Below are positions 34,449-47,116 of a stretch of DNA of 58,312 nucleotides, piece after piece (position 1 is the stretch's first letter; each line of letters opens with the position of its first letter). The stretch comes from Hymenoscyphus infarciens. Its lineage: Eukaryota > Ascomycota > Leotiomycetes > Helotiales > Helotiaceae. The notes below the pieces were generated by a model that searched no databases, was not told where the DNA came from, and saw nothing but the letters and a program-made list of their open reading frames with translations. The stretch covers positions 1 to 58,312 of the forward strand of contig LLCB01000345.1 in the NCBI GenBank assembly GCA_001414345.1, in the 5' to 3' direction. Both the position numbers and the translations under genes were made by a program.

Positions 34449-36299
34449 TTTAAGAAGTTTTAGCTTATAAGAGTATTCTATACTTTCTAATATTTTAAAA
34501 GGTCTTATCTACTATTTAATAAGCTTTTAACTAAGACGATTTATCTTAAGATTCTTAGCAGATAAGTAGACTTTATCTCTAATATCTTAGTTAATAGCTC
34601 TTTAGTACTAGTTTATACTATCCTCTATCTTTTTCTAAGCCTTATCTATATTATCTTTAGCTATCTCTTAAGTAGAGTATATATATTAAGCTACTTTTAC
34701 TACCTTATTATAGTTAAGTCGTTCCTAAGAAATAGAAGTCTTTAGTATATTCTAGTCCTATAAAGTCTTTAGATCGAGTCTAAACTTAAGCTAATAAGAG
34801 GTTATACTAATAAATAAGTATAAAAGTATTATTTATACTCTATTTATTAAAGAGATTAATTCACTCTAATTATCTTAATAGTAGGTTATAAAAGGCCTTA
34901 GTCTCTAATTAATATATTAGTTTATTATCTCTATCTATCTATTTATCTATTTATAGTAGATAATACTAAGCTTAAGCTTAATACTAATTATTTAATAAAA
35001 TTTAGTCTAAAATAATAATATAAATTAAGGTTTTTAATTAGATAGAATCGATTTAGAGTAGTAGCTAAAATAATAAATCTATTAAATAAAGAGTTTAGCT
35101 AGTTCTTTAACATCTATAGTTAAATAATAGAGTATTAATACTAAATCCTTTCTAAGTCTATTAATAAATACTAATATAGTATTAAATTTATATTTATTCT
35201 TTAAAAATGATTTAAAGTTTATATATAAATATTATATAAGATAGTTAGGTATAGGTAAAGAGTAAAGAAAGCTTTATTACTTAGTTTATTAAGAATAAGA
35301 GTATTTATAGGCTTAATAATTCTCTATATACCTTCTATAGTCTAAAAACATTCTAGCCTAGTAGTAGTATTATATTAATAACTAGTATATCTTTTTTATA
35401 CTTAGGTAAGTACTAGATACTTAGTTATAGACTTCTTAGATTAGTTTTATATAGAGTTTAGTATTCTTTTAAATATAAAGTCGATTCTTAAAAAGTAATA
35501 AATTATCTAATAAGAGGTAGTATCTATCTAGAAGTTAATAACGTTCTTTCTAAAAGAAGTATAGGTTATCTTCTTTTAACTTTTAAATTATATTTAAACT
35601 TATTCTTAGAATATCGTCTAACTAAATTATATTAAGAGAAGTAGACTATTCTTATAAAAAGGTTTAAGTAAGTTTAGTATTAATTTAAAGGTTTAAACGA
35701 TTAAGTACTAAAAGAGTATATAAGTAGCTATCTACTTTAGCTTAATTATAGGTTTTTAGATCTTACTTATATTAAGTTAATATATCTGCTTTTTAATTAC
35801 TCTTCTTAAATATAAATTAGATCTAGAAGTTAAAGTCTAATAGAAACTCTATCTATTAGACTTACTTAGCTATAAGTAGCTTAGTTATTATAAAGTATTC
35901 TAATAATCTATAATCTAAATATATATTAATACACTTCTAATATAATATAAGTTTAAAGTACTATTTCTTAAAAGCTTTTATAATAGTAGATAGCTCTTTA
36001 TTATAGATCTCCTAGTTTAATTTATAGCTAACTAGAACGTATAAGTAGAACCTAATAGAGTACTAAAGGCTATTATATTATTATAAGAATATACCTACTA
36101 TTACTCCTTCTAAGGAGTCTATTTCTACCTTTATATTATAATCGAGGTCGAAGTAGTATAAGGTTTATATAGTAAGTAGCTAGGTCCTTAGCGCTTTAAA
36201 AGCTTCGTTATATTTAGGTATTTATAGAAACAGCTCTATAAAGCGTATTATCATAGTTAGAGGTTTAGTAATTTTAATATAACCTTTAATAAATTATCT

Positions 36300-36900
36300 A
36301 TAGAATCTTATAAACCCTAGATAAGACTTTATATCTATTATAGTATTAGGTTAGACCTAGTTTTATAAAGGTTTTACTTTTTCTAGATTAACTTCAAGTT
36401 CTTTTATAGTTAAGATAAATCCTAAGTATTTAACTTTAGTAATACTAAATTCGCTTTTCTTAATATCTATCTAAAGTCCTACTTCTTAGAACTAATTTAG
36501 AACCTTCTTAATCTATTTCTTATATTCTTTAATAGTATCTAAATAAATTAAAATATTATTTAAGTAAGTAATATAAAAGTTATCTAAATAATTAATTAAG
36601 ATATTATTTATATAATATTAATAGATAGTAAAGCTATTATAAAGTCTAAAAGAGAAGACCTTATATTTATATATACTATACCTAGTTCTAAACATAGTTA
36701 TCTCTTCTAAGTTAAAGTTTATTTAGATATAATAGAAAGCTTATCTAATATCTAATTTAATAAAGATTTTAGCTATTCTTATTCTAAAAAGAAGCTTATT
36801 AATATAAGAGATTAGATAAGGATTATTTTAAGTTAGAGTATTTAGCTTCCTATAATTAATATAGAACTATAACTTATTACTATTAGCCTTTTTAACAAAG
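36300..36900 (-). pseudogene. Element B reverse transcriptase, RIP-degraded
   Basis: Minus-strand reading gives FVKKANSNKL-FYINYRKLN, then IFIKLDIR-AFYYI, TMFRTRYSIYKYKVFSF, and the catalytic box as YLNNILIYL (Asp to Asn by GAC-to-AAC). This is the Ty3/gypsy order. It differs from the chromovirus RT in spacing and in residues, so it is a separate family. Confidence 0.8.
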
Positions 36901-39775
36901 AGTACTAGAAAGGCGAAAAAGCTATTACTATTAATAATAAACCTCTTATCTAGATTCTCTATAAGATACTCTTTTATAGCTTTAAGCTCTATAGTTAACT
37001 ATCGATATAGAGGCGAAAAGGAGTTAGAAAGTAGCTTATTTAAAGTAATCTTATAATCGTATTTATAGTAAGAAAGAAGCTTATTAGAAGCTACTTTTAA
37101 GAATACGTCTTTATAAAATAAGTAATACTTTAAAAGTTAAGCTTATATTAGAACTCTTATCTTATTATCGTCTTAAAGAGAGGCTAATCTCTTATTAATA
37201 ACCTAATCTAGCTTATAAAGGCTTATTATATAAAATTCTAAATTAGGCTATTTTATATTATAATATATTACGTTTATACTTATCTTATAAATAAAAGAGT
37301 ATAAAGTCTAGCTTTTTAAGACTATACTAGTAGTTTATAAAGGCTTTAGACTAAAGTTAGATATTAAAATTTTAAAAGATATTATTATAGATAGAAGTAA
37401 TAACTTAGCTATATATATAAGTCTATCCTTTTTATATCTTTCTTATTACTAGATAGTATATTCTCTTTCGTTTATATCTAACTAGTAATTTAAAAAAGGT
37501 TTCTAGTTCTAGCTAGAAAGAGAAAGTAGAATTTCCTTACTATAGTAGAGAGTTAGAGAGTATTTAGCTAGCTAAGTAATCTAGTTCTTTAAGAGATTAA
37601 GAAGAACTTTAAAATAGTTTAACTACTTATTACTAATAATTAGGTCTTATTATTTAAAATCTAGGATAATAAAGAGGTAGTTATAAATATAATATTTATC
37701 TATATTTAGATATAGTTATATAAACTAATTTACCTAGCTTTTAATACTATTATTATATCTATAAATAAATACTAAATAAAATAGTTTCTAGATCTTTAAA
37801 CTTATTACTTTTAATAATTATAGAGCTAGAGGTTAATTTAGAAACAGGTACCTATTTACTTTTATATCTACTAAAGCTTATATTTTAATACTATATCTCT
37901 ATATACTAAGAGTAGTATTTATAAGGAACTGTTTTCCTTCTATAAGCTTAGAAAGGTTAAGTCTAGCTAGATTATATTTATATAGGCCTAAGAAGATATT
38001 TTTACCTAAGCCTCTTTATTTTCCTTCTAACTTAAGTTAGAGTTAGAGTACTTTTTAGATAGTTATTCTTCTTTAAGTTAATCGTCCTCCTCTATCTTAT
38101 TAATACTAGGTAGATTAGAATAGTTAGGCTTAATATACCTAGGTTTCTTATAATTATAATACTTTATATTAGTAGAGAGTTAGTCTATAAATAAAGTCTT
38201 TAATCTTTTACTAGTAGAAGAGGGTCTAGAAGATTAAGAAGTTTTTTAAGAAGTAGTATAAAGTCTATATAAGAGTAGTAAGGGTTTTATTAAGAAACTA
38301 GATAAGGTTTAGTTAGTATTAGGCTTTTAATATAATAAGCTTATTATAATAAGTTTTTTAGTACTTATTATACTAGTTATATATAACTTAGTATTATAGT
38401 ACTGTTCTTTATCTATAAATAATAGGTCTCTTACTATCTTATTAAAGTTAGTATTCTAGTACCTCTTACTATTAACTAATTAAGTTTAGAGCTAAGGCGT
38501 AAGTTTATCTTATATATAGTAGAACTTATCTTACTTAGATACTTCTCTAAGTATTACTATACTTAAAAAGCGACTTTTAAATTCTATAAAACTTTCTTCT
38601 ATATAACTCTTCTATTCTATCTAAAAGGACTAAAACGTGTTTTAGGCATCCTTCTTCTTATAACCTATTAGATAGTAGGTATTAAGAAGCTTAATTATCT
38701 CTTTATAGTCTTTAAATACTATCTTACTTATATTAGACTTATATTAGAGCTCTAAGTAGTTCTAAGTAAGTTTTGTTATTATCTTCTAAATAAGAGCTTT
38801 ATAAGTTAAAAGCGTCTAATAATAGTCGACGTTTATATAGAGTTAATTATATATTAATATTCTCTATTACTTATATATAGGTAAAACGCTATTATTTAAA
38901 AGTTTAATTTTTTCTATAATCTTACTTTTAATAGGTTAAAGAGCTTTTAAGGTGCTTTTAGGTTATAGGCGTAGAGTAGGTTATTCTAAGAAAGGAATAT
39001 TAAAGGTAGAGTCTTACTTATAATAGTAGTTTAAAGAGGTAGAAGGAGGTGTTTATATAAGTTAGATAAGACTTAGACTTTAGTTATTATTTAATAGTTA
39101 TTAACTAATTTACTATACTAGGTCTAATAATTAGATAATCTGATTATCTTACTCTAAAATTCTCTATTCTTTTTCTTAATCCTTAGCTTTTATAGCTTAG
39201 ATTATACTCTATATCTCGTCTATATTAGAGAAGTCCTATTAATCTCTCTAGCTTCTAGGTACTAGGCCTTTACCTTTATTATTCTTAAGCTTCTTACTAT
39301 TCTTAGAGGTACGGTACTAAGTTAGAGACCTTTTAGTAGAGGCTTAACTTTATTCTCTAAGAGGTTACTCTACGCTTAAGAGCGGAGCTTAGGAGAGACT
39401 AGGGGTTACTCTAGATTCTAATATATTAAATATTAAATTAAAAGAGAGGAGTAGGATTAGATTCAGAAGCCTTCTAGATAACTATTATAAGTCGACTTAT
39501 TTACTAAATCTAGGGTTATTAAGACTCTTAGGAAATACTTAGTATATTCTAATCTCTTAATATATACTAAAACACGATTTATACTAGCTATTTATATAGA
39601 TAATAAACTCTACTATTACTAGCTATCTAGGTAGTCTTTAATTACTTAGCTATATAAGAATATCGTTGTAATATTCTAAATCGAGTATAAATCGACTTCT
39701 AAATAAGAAGTAGTAATAAGCTTAAAAAGAGATATTATTAAAGCTATTACTAATAAAGAAGAGTTATTATTTTTA

Positions 39776-40271
39776 TATAATAGTATGAAATATATATAAC
39801 TATAGTAGAGATATATAGGAGTGTATATAGTAGAATAACGTATATAGATACTAGGCACTAATATAGAAGAAAATAATAACTGTCTCTCTACTATACTAAA
39901 TATAAACATCTATATATAAGAAGGTTAGAAGCTTCTAAGTTCTAATAATAATAATAACCGAGCCTTGTCTAATATAGCTAATACTAAATAATAAGAGCTA
40001 AAAAGCTAAATATATAACCTCTAATTCTTTAGAAAGCTAAATATATAATATCTAAACCTTAATCCCTTCTATATATAAATGTTAGATATTAATACCTTTA
40101 GTACTTCGCTTATATAAGTATCAGTTATTTGTAATCTCGGCTCTAGAGGTATCAGAGGTATCGGCACTGCTTAGAGGTATTAGCAGTTTTACGAATACTA
40201 ATAATTTAGAATAGTACTATTATATAATAATCTAGCTATTATATAATAATCTAGGATAGCGTGCTATTATA
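39776..40271 (-). repeat. Element B 5' LTR
   Basis: 496 bp, partner of 26376-26871. The base after it begins the ATTAT duplication, then LINE endonuclease sequence resumes. Confidence 0.85.
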
Positions 40272-40276
40272 ATTAT

Positions 40277-42234
40277 AAGTACTCTTCTTAGTCTTATTTA
40301 CTAGAGTATATTCTTAATTAGTATCTACTCTATTTATAAGTTATAGACTAAGTAGACTATTATCTTATCTACTCCCTCCTCTATTATTATACTTGCTTAG
40401 TTCTTACTTATAGTATACGTCTAGCTTACTTTTAAGTATCTTTTATATATAAAGAGTACTACTACTCTATCTAACTAGATTATATTATATTTTAAGCTTA
40501 AAGAGTAGCTAGAGGAGTCTCTTATACTATTCTACGCTAGTTCTTAGATTACTAATATATTATATTCCTTCTTATAATTTAGAGTTATATTAAGAGCTTC
40601 TAGTATCTTTCTTATATTCTAGTATAGTACTATTATACTTATAGTAGTCTTATAAATAGAGTTTAGGTTACTTCTATTTCTTCTTTATTTAGATCTCTTA
40701 TTATACTAAGAGAGCTTCTTAGCCTTTTTAGAAACTAGGTTAGTTTACTACTATTTATATATTCTACTTTATTTATATTTATTAGCCTCTCTAGTATAGA
40801 TCCTTATCTCTACCTCTTTCTTAAGCTTTATAAGCCCTCTTTCTAGCTAAAGGTAAATAAGTAAGATATTCTTACTTTACTCTTCTTTAAGAGTCTTTAT
40901 AAGTTTATAAACGTGGTTATCTTATTAAGATATCGTTCGCTTACGTACCTATAGTATTACTCTCTTATATAGTACTTCTTTATAAATACTAGGTGTTCTT
41001 CTTTATAATTCTTATACTTTACTAGGTATTCTTTTAAGTCCTTCTTACTAGAGCACTCTTCCTCGCTCTCTTTATACCTCTTATACGTATACTAGGCGTA
41101 CCTCTTATCTTATTTATAGAAGTATACTATATACTCTTACTTTTAATACTTATAATACTTCTATACTACTACCTCTAAGGTATATCTTTTATATAAGAAG
41201 TATTATACTTCTTATAGTATTCCTCTTATATATAGCCTTCTTACTTCTTTTATTATTACTACTTTAAGAATATAGTTCCTTTAAGCTAGTCTCTCTTATT
41301 CTTAATACTCTTCACGTTTATTTCCTTATTATATAATCTTTAGTAACCTTATACTAGAGGCTTAAGAGATACTTTATAGTATACTCCTTATCTTATTCTT
41401 AAGTATATTTATTAGAGCTCTTTTTATAAGTATTACTAGTATTCTTACTACTACTACTATTCTTTATCTAAATATCTTCTTTACTTAGCTATTATCTTAT
41501 ATATATCTTATCTACTTCTCTTTCTTAAACTTTATTATAATATCCTTACTCTAGAGCTTTTAAGCTACTATTACTCCTACTCTATATCTACTTATATTTA
41601 TAGCTCTAATTACCTCTTTTAGTAATAGCTTATTCTTCTCTTTATTTATTCTTATTACTTAGACTATAATCTCTTTTATATATTTAACTAGTACTATAAA
41701 TTCTCTTTATAGTATAGTTACTACCCCTCTCTATAATCTCTTAATTCTAGCTCTCTTTACTTATATTAAGCTACGCTCCTTTATTCTTCCTATTCTCTTA
41801 ACTATAATAGTAAGCTCCTCTCTTAGAATTCTATATATGATTATATTATCCCCTCTTTTCCTAGTTCTCTTATACTTAAGTACTTTTCCTACTACTTTAA
41901 TAATTACTTTAATACTTCTCTTCTCTATTACTAAGTTAAGTATTATTTAGATTAGGCTCTACTCTATTATATCTATATAGTCTAATACTCTCTTCTATTC
42001 TCTTATACTCTACTCTTCTTAGTTTGTTATACTATCTTTATTAGTTACTAATACTCTAGAGAGAGGAATAGAGGCTCTTTATAAGTCTCTCTTTTTCCTA
42101 CTACTACTACTACTATAATTATTTAATATAATTATAGAGTACTTTAGTCTCTTTCTAGACTGTCTAATAATTATCTAAACGTATTTTAAGGCTTTTAAGG
42201 TCACTTTGTTAATTCTGAAAAAGTTAGATTAATT
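40277..42234 (-). pseudogene. LINE ORF1 side and endonuclease N-terminal part, RIP-degraded
   Basis: This is the continuation of the LINE beyond element B. Near 40.28-40.33 kb the minus strand reads a PRRVLII-like run leading into the endonuclease box that continues on the other side of B as I(G)DNLNTYYFL, the expected GDLNxHH position. Further right (41-42.2 kb) should lie ORF1 and the 5' end; no motif there is clear to me. Confidence 0.6.
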
Positions 42235-42583
42235 TATTAGATATTAATATCTTTAGTATCTTTAGTTATATAAGTATTAGTAATTTATACTTTTAGTATA
42301 GAAGTGTTAGTAGTTTTACGAGTACTAGTGATTTAGAATAATAGACTATTATACTAATATAGAAGAAAAGACTAAACTAGGCCTTTTCGAACTATAGAAG
42401 AGTAGATAGCTATATATAAGAGGTTTAAATAGTATAAAAGAGAGTTAGATAATATAAAAAGCTCTAAAACCTAAATCTAAAATCTTTCTAAATTAGATAA
42501 TATAAAATAATAACTATTAAAAGCTTATATATATATAGTATATACTATAGAATCTTAACTATTTAAGACAGCTAGCTATTATA

Positions 42584-42825
42584 TTTACTTAATATCTTTT
42601 ATTTTTAAAACGTCTCTAAAGCTAGTATAATAGATAGAGTTTAGAGTATTATACTATTATAATATATTATTAGTATTTTAATTAATATTATAATAATATC
42701 GTAGTATTACTAAGATCTTATATTTAAGCTTTTACTCTAGATTTCTACTCTGCTTTCTTTTTAGTCTTATATTTTAGAACTATATAATATAAATATAATA
42801 TTAAAATATATAGAATTATAAATTC
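42584..42825. other. RIP-altered flank of the nest
   Basis: Low-complexity AT sequence after the E LTR. I see no gene or known repeat in it. Confidence 0.4.
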
Positions 42826-43090
42826 AACTAAGAGCTTATTTAGCTCGTATATATTCGTTCTTTTATAATATATATACTACTAAAAATAATAATATAGTAT
42901 ATAATATATATATATATATATTATAATATATACGAACGTTTAACTAGTATATATTATAGTATATACTTTTGCTTATATATCCTTTAAATATATATATAAG
43001 AATATATACTACTAAAATTAGATAATATACTCTTTTAATCTCTTAATCTTTAACTTTTATATATATATATATATTCCTAGATTTCTACTA
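42826..43090. repeat. RIP-altered relic of the 12.3 kb MITE family
   Basis: CTAAGAGCTTATTTAGCTCG at about 42828 equals the MITE start CTAAGGGCCTGTTTAGCTCG after G-to-A and C-to-T changes, again next to TAA. The following 'atatactactaaaa' repeats match MITE interior motifs. The right end is not clear. Confidence 0.55.
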
Positions 43091-43943
43091 CTACAAGTAC
43101 TAGTATAGCTTTATAGTCTCTATTTTAAATACGCTACTTTATTAATATTAGTTATAAGCTTATAACTATAAAATCGAGTATATTATTAAATTAATAGAAG
43201 CTTCTACTTTTATAGTTATATTAAAGATTAATAATAATAGAGTATTAAAGAGGTCTTAGAATCTAGAATAGTATAAGAGAATTAAGTATATCGATATAAG
43301 GTATTATCTCTCGTAAGAATAGGTTATAGACGAGAGTAATAGAAGTATTAAGAAGGCTATCTTATAGATAAAGAGAGCGGATCTTTTAATAAAAATATTA
43401 GAACGAACGAAGTTTAGAGTTATAGAAACCTATAACTTACTCGCTAAAACCTAACTAAAAAATCGCGATTTTCTCTTATAATTCTACTATAACATAAACT
43501 CTTTCTCTAAATCTTAATTATTAGAGTTAATATCTAAGCTTTACTTCTATATTAGCTTACTTTATTATAAAATCTTAGGTATTTTAAACGTTGCTATTAT
43601 AGAAAATCGAGCTTATAAGTTCCTATACTAACTATAGGTTATAAAGCTAAGTAGATAGAATATTAGCTAGGTAGATACTAGGTATATAATATAAAGAAAG
43701 TGTATTATTAGATAAGAATACGCTCTTAGTAGATTTAGAAGTAAGCGGTTATATATTTCGTAATAAAGGTGCTTTTAACTAACTTATACTCTTTAAGTAT
43801 AGTATTAGTACTATGAATAACTCTAATAATATAGATATTAAACGAGGAGGTATAGCTACTCTAATAGCTATCTATTTAGTTCGCTTCTTTATATACTCGA
43901 TTTAAGTCTCTATACTCCTAGAATAAAACTAGGACTATTATAG
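43091..43943. other. Unclassified AT-rich, RIP-altered sequence
   Basis: It contains more CG than the transposon nest (for example CGATATAAGG near 43280 and ATCGCGATT near 43463), but the frames are broken on both strands. I recognise no family. Confidence 0.4.
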
Positions 43944-45347
43944 TATTATAGAGTATATACGTAACTCTTAGCATCTATATATATATTCATAGCTTCTACT
44001 AGCCTTTACTCTCTTTAGTAGAGGTTTTATATACTATATATTAATTATATTAAATCTATCTTCTTTTAAGCCTCGACTAGAGTAAGACAACGAATTCTAT
44101 TTAATATAACTATTCTATAATATAGTAGTAATACTATAATTCGATTCTAAATAAGCTTCTATTAAACTACGAACTCTCGCACTTCTATATACGCTCTATT
44201 ATATATCTACTACTTCTCACTTCTACCTCTACCTCTTATCTCTATTTTAATCTTATACTCTTATACTTAAATTAAATACTAGCTCTTACTAGTATAACTC
44301 TATATAAGACGTATAACCGTCTCTCGAGAAGCTCGATTAGTAGTGAATATAACGTAAAGCACTACTCTTCTATATCTTAATTTACTCCGCTCTATAACCT
44401 ATATCTATAAACTCCTCGAGTCTTAAGTCTTTAATCTACTCTACTTCGCTAAGCCTTTAATCTACTTTACCTCGCTAAATCTTCGATCTACTTAATTCAC
44501 TCCGCTTTATAACCTATATCTACGAACTTCTCTTCAAGTCTCAAGTCTTTAATCTACTCTACCTCTTTAATCTACTCTACCTCTTCGATCTTCTATATCT
44601 ACTCTACTTCGAAACCTATATCTATAAACTTCTCTTTAAGTCCCGAGTCTTTAATCTACCTACCTCGGTATATCTATAGCCTCGCTCTCGTCCTTCTTAA
44701 ACAGCTATAATAACCTCTTCTCTTCTCTCTTCTCTTTAATAAGTCGATAACTTAGACGTTACTATAGTAACCGCCTCGCTACCTACTCGATAATTTCGTA
44801 TATCTACTAACTATACGTCTACTAATCTTATATCTTATCTAATTCTTACTCTCTCGCTTCTTATATTAATACACCTCTCTAAGACGTAGTATAGGCTAGT
44901 AGAATACGTTTATAAGGCACGGTTTAAAGCACTCTCGAGTAACTTAAAAGGACTAGTTATATATACGCTAGCTAGAGTATAGATTCCTTAAAGCCTATCT
45001 CTAATTAGTAAACTACTATAAGAGAATAGGTAGCTTAAAAGCCTATAGTTATTTATACCTATACTAAGGTACTATGCTTAGAGAGGAACCTTACTTAAGA
45101 ACTAGAAGATAGATTATAGCTTTATTATTTCTTTTTAGTCCTTCGAGCTAACCTTTCTTATAGAGAGGTATATTATAGGGTATATATATACCTCTTAGCA
45201 TCTATATATATATTCATAGCTCCTGCTAGCCTTTACTCTCTTTAATAGACGTTTTATATACTATATATTAATTATATTAAATCTACCTTCTTTTGAGCCT
45301 CGACTAGAGTAAGACAACGAATTCTATTTAATACGACCTTTTCTATA
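43944..45347. mobile_element. 1.4 kb unit with ~176 bp direct terminal repeats (TRIM-like?)
   Basis: Direct repeats lie at 43944-44119 and 45171-45347, sharing 'ctcttagcatctatatatat' and 'gcctcgactagagtaagac'. Between them are no coding signs but a tandem block. The size and layout resemble a terminal-repeat retrotransposon in miniature. I could not find a clean target duplication or polypurine tract, so two copies of another repeat are also possible. Confidence 0.5.
44390..44670. repeat. ~100-115 bp tandem repeat, about three copies
   Basis: 'aacctatatctataaac' followed by 'agtc(t)...agtctttaatctactc' recurs at about 44396, 44511 and 44613, with a smaller CTCTACCTC/TTTAATCTA sub-repeat inside. 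It lies in the middle of the 1.4 kb unit. Confidence 0.65.
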
Positions 45348-47116
45348 GTACTAGCTAGTACTGGCTAAGCATAGAGATAGCTGGTGGTCCTCTAAACCTA
45401 TATCTACTCATTCCGGGGCATTCTTTAGTACCTAGTATATCTTGAATCTACTCCTTATTATACACCTTATCTCTCACATTTTGTAGTGATGCCGTGAATG
45501 AGAATCTAATATCAACCGGAGTACCTAGGCGCTCATCAGTCATTGACTACGGAAGGCTAGTATTTTACGCTTCCGCTATAGTTAAACAACTTGAATTCGT
45601 GGGCAATAGACTGACAATACACCACCCTCTTCGAGCCGATATGTCTTGACCTCCTTACTGAGCTCCTCGAGAACTCTTACAATAGTAGATTCTAGTTATA
45701 AACAAGAAGCTGTGGCATGATGTAAGAGAGAGAAATCATACGCGGAACTTTAGCAAAAGGAGTCGCAGAGAAACTTAGTAACAGTAGTAAGTACTTGGCT
45801 CGGAATGAGAAACAAGTTGGTCAAGCGGGACGCTAAGAAGGATGAATAAGAAAAAAAATTGACGTCGCTATATACTTCTTTCTTCACTTCATAGGAAACA
45901 TATATTATGCGACCTTCAAGCTTGAGATTAAGACTATGGAGTAAGTGGCTCATAAATCAACGGATCTCGTTATACGCAAAGAAACCCGGCGCTATCGTAA
46001 GTGTTAACGAACATCTCGAGACCCCAAAAAAGAATTCCTTCCCCTTACCGACTTTCTCGAGAGTTACGATACTCGCAATCGGCCCTTACTGACTAAACCT
46101 TGTACGGTGTAGAATGCTAAATTACCCCCGCGGCATGTACAGTATCTGCTACGGCACGAACATCGCACTCTTATCGCCGACGACTTACTTCTTTTCCGCA
46201 AGCTACGACTCAGGCTACGATTCCGACGGCCAGTTCGAGAAGGCACGAACATCTCATTGGGATCCCAGTGGAGACAAGGTGGACAGCAATGCAGGAAAAG
46301 GACTTGGGATTTTGAAATTTGCCTAATTAGACTTTCTTTTCTCGGCATTCGTTTATTTGCTTTGAACGTCATTTGTTTTGTTTTTTGCGAAAAAAAATAC
46401 GCGCTGTTCATCTACTTATGAAGCGTGAATTCAGAAGAGAAGGGAGAGTATGGTTACTGCTTGTATGATCGCTGACGGAAACGAGATCTTCTTTTTTGGG
46501 GGGCTTCAATCCACTCCGTATTACATGATAGAGCGAGTCCAGTTCAAATGGAAGTCCCCTCTATGGTATTATGACACTGTGATACAACAATCTCAAGTAT
46601 TATAAAAGCAACATTTTCCTAAGAGTAGACTGTTCGTCGTCGCAGTAGCCAGAAAAAGCGGCAGCAAACATCTCTCCGTGTTCCAACTTTCTAGTTCAAT
46701 TTAGAATAGAAAATGAAAGTTGATTGTTCTAAATATCGAGGGTAATATTCTCAAATGCTCCAGGTACGTAGGATAATTACTTTGAATCACCCAAGGTAAC
46801 TGGGACAAGGTAGGTACGAATCTGATATTTACTGCCGCTTTTATTGTCAATGGTGAGCCAAGAATCATTGTCACTCCACTGATGTGACACTCTTTAAGAT
46901 TAGATAATGTAAGTATTTGGAAATGCTCCTGTGTGGGGGTTGTGTTCATGATTCACTGGGGTTTAGAAGAATATTTACCTACACCAGGAAAGGGGACAAC
47001 AAAGAATATCACCCTCGCTTCAAATAACGTGATATCAATTCCCACATATATCAATATCTCAGCTACACCAAACACCAACTAAAATCTCCAACCTCCATTT
47101 CCCATCTCCCTAAAAA
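45348..47116. other. Left part of second gene island, no firm gene
   Basis: Ordinary base composition with CA/TG kept. Several frames of 60-115 codons overlap on both strands around 45.75-46.4 kb and at 46701-46949 (minus); none shows a family motif or intron pattern that decides between strands. Overlap on both strands argues that most are chance. Confidence 0.4.
46114..46326 (+). CDS. Weak hypothetical ORF, 70 residues
   Basis: An ATG frame (MLNYPRGMYSICYG...) with a Ser/Tyr/Asp-rich middle (FFSASYDSGYDSDGQF). I do not recognise it. It could be an exon of a decayed gene, since upstream sequence is CG-rich and short. A 115-codon frame on the opposite strand (46064-46411) is Arg/Ser-rich and looks like its shadow. 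Confidence 0.2.
   Translation: MLNYPRGMYSICYGTNIALLSPTTYFFSASYDSGYDSDGQFEKARTSHWDPSGDKVDSNAGKGLGILKFA

Larger units (their letters stand above)
26376..40271 (-). mobile_element. Ty3/gypsy element B, split by a chromovirus
   Basis: LTRs of 496 bp each lie at 26376-26871 and 39776-40271, with exact ATTAT duplications at 26371-26375 and 40272-40276. Its own length is about 8.1 kb without the 5.8 kb insertion. A polypurine tract (reverse complement of TCCTCTCTTCTTTAAAAAG) lies at 26872. On the minus strand, a zinc-knuckle relic (YYNYKKPRYIKPNY, for CxxCxxxGHxxxxC) is near 38.11-38.165 kb. Reverse transcriptase with KLDIR-AFYYI and YLNNILIY (for YLDDILIY) lies at 36.3-36.9 kb. Integrase-side sequence lies at 34.45-35.9 kb and 27.3-28.6 kb. 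RIP stops are everywhere. Confidence 0.85.
19851..42234 (-). mobile_element. LINE (non-LTR retrotransposon), split into three parts
   Basis: The parts are 19851-20620, 23903-26375 and 40272-42234, about 5.2 kb once the insertions and one copy of each TSD are removed. A 15-bp duplication TATTAGATATTAATA lies at 19836-19850 and 42235-42249; removing the LINE rejoins D's LTR. The 3' end (left) is a TTA-repeat tract, the tail expected of a fungal LINE on the minus strand. Reverse transcriptase relics are readable: a GIPQGSPLSP-like stretch near 24842-24870 and an F(A/V)DD-like box, here GFIDNINL, near 24741-24775. An endonuclease GDxN box is split by element B at 26375/40272. All frames carry RIP stops. 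Clade assignment (Tad/I-like) is inference. Confidence 0.8.
14209..42353 (-). mobile_element. LTR element D: gag/pol-less deletion derivative, host of C and LINE
   Basis: The 3' LTR is 14209-14467 plus 17615-17747 (about 392 bp) and the 5' LTR is 19564-19850 plus 42250-42353 (about 391 bp). Internal sequence is only 17748-19563 (1.8 kb): a 3' segment shared with A and B, then directly the 5' leader, with no gag or RT found. A polypurine tract (reverse complement of TCTTCTGTTTTTAAAAAAG) lies next to the 3' LTR at 17748. Flanks TTAAT and CTAAT differ by one C/T transition and are likely the target duplication. Confidence 0.7.
14135..42583 (-). repeat. Element E 5' LTR, split by element D
   Basis: The left part (14135-14208, starting TATAATAACG) and the right part (42354-42583, ending CTATTATA) together resemble the 382-bp LTR of element C. 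Both show the order 'cgaaatat...gagtg...actaaactagg...ttagataatataaaataataactatt'. The join falls where D is flanked by TTAAT (14204-14208) and CTAAT (42354-42358). The whole 28 kb between is later insertions. Confidence 0.65.

Noticed and set aside
39676..39909. 77-codon minus-strand ORF rich in Tyr/Ile/Ser
   Set aside because: It spans the junction of element B's leader and 5' LTR; an AT-composition artefact.
46064..46411. 115-codon minus-strand ORF with Arg/Ser repeats
   Set aside because: Overlaps another frame on the plus strand, low-complexity composition, no intron or motif support.
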